Source of the DNA: Nitrososphaerota archaeon
GTDB lineage: Archaea > Thermoproteota > Nitrososphaeria > Nitrososphaerales > Gagatemarchaeaceae
Length of the DNA: 13,593 nucleotides
Direction: 5' to 3'
NCBI GenBank assembly: GCA_005877225.1
Contig: VBPK01000015.1
Span: forward strand, 1 to 13,593
Under the pieces are notes generated by a model. That model saw only the letters and a list, made by a program, of their open reading frames with translations, was not told the origin of the DNA and did no database searches. This document shows, in pieces, positions 13,497 through 13,593 of the stretch. Position numbers and translations under genes: made by a program. Within the stretch, counting starts at the first letter, position 1, and each line of letters opens with the position of its first letter.

Positions 13497-13593
13497 TGCC
13501 CCGCCGATCTGCTGAGGACTCCGTTGTCCATCGTTCGCACCCGCGTTGCATAGTTTACGAGCTCTAGGTTGTGTGTGACCATCACCAGGGTTC
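13493..13593 (-). CDS. LolD/MacB-type ABC transporter ATPase, C-terminal end (5' part outside window)
   Basis: Only the last 33 codons are present. They read TLVMVTHNLELVNYATRV followed by a short tail to TGA 13493. The strand plus VTHN is the H-loop (switch) region of LolD/MacB/FtsE-type ATPases, whose usual form is MVTHD or MVTHN. The stop overlaps the GTG start of the FtsX permease by four bases, so the two are surely one transporter. Nothing can be said of the Walker motifs, which lie beyond the window. Confidence 0.8.
   Translation of the reverse strand, partial: TLVMVTHNLELVNYATRVRTMDNGVLSRSAGQ

Noticed and set aside
12781..13551. Minus-strand open frame (256 codons) overlapping the third FtsX permease
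   Set aside because: It is out of frame with the clear permease and the ATPase end, and has a low-complexity Arg-rich composition.
1..13593. tRNA, CRISPR, insertion sequence or integrase attachment sites
   Set aside because: No T-loop-like GGTTCGAATCC context with a matching acceptor stem, no evenly spaced repeats, no transposase-like frame and no long terminal inverted repeats were found by eye.

Overview
This 13.6-kb window reads as archaeal chromosome, probably from a GC-rich uncultured lineage assembled from environmental DNA (the last point is inference). The archaeal evidence is a group II (thermosome-type) chaperonin, TATA-like boxes about 25-35 nt before starts of genes with almost no leader, GGTGA/GGAGGTGA ribosome-binding sites, a stand-alone Lrp/AsnC ligand-binding domain, and a Tat-exported solute-binding protein with a Thr/Ser-rich stalk. 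The phylum cannot be fixed by eye. I see no tRNA, rRNA, CRISPR array, insertion sequence or prophage gene, and no stretch of 300 bases lacks a gene.

Layout: (1) 1-629, plus strand: the 3' end of a DUF169 protein, then a 77-residue Lrp/AsnC-type ligand-binding domain unusually rich in cysteine. (2) 670-3378, minus strand: two FtsX/MacB-type permeases joined by a 4-base overlap, followed by a 51-codon SEC-C (zinc-binding) microprotein. No ATPase gene lies beside this pair. (3) 3566-8938, plus strand: a branched-chain-amino-acid-type (HAAT) ABC importer cluster. It consists of a large Tat-dependent substrate-binding protein, two ATPases (LivG and LivF types) and two permeases (LivH and LivM types). 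The LivM-type permease is interrupted by an in-frame TAG. (4) 8883-13593, minus strand: a probable operon of the C-terminus of a LolD/MacB-type ATPase, a third FtsX-type permease, a membrane-anchored HExxH metalloprotease with many sequons and cysteines, and a divergent thermosome-like chaperonin interrupted by a frameshift.

How the parts fit: the importer cluster should take up a small amphipathic organic solute, with the binding protein held outside the membrane on a stalk. The two FtsX clusters should act as MacB/LolCDE-like mechanotransmission or export complexes. The permeases at 839-2116 and 12021-13496 are clear paralogs, so the ATPase whose end is seen at the right edge could in principle serve both. 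The most unusual element is the chaperonin. It keeps several thermosome landmarks but has alanine where the Asp essential for ATP hydrolysis normally sits, an altered GDGTTT motif, a shortened apical segment and a long C-terminal tail that is not glycine-rich. Its position after a secreted metalloprotease and an FtsX transporter suggests an envelope or exported-protein handling module. Two interruptions close together (livM TAG, chaperonin frameshift) call for read-level checking before any reading as recoding or gene decay.
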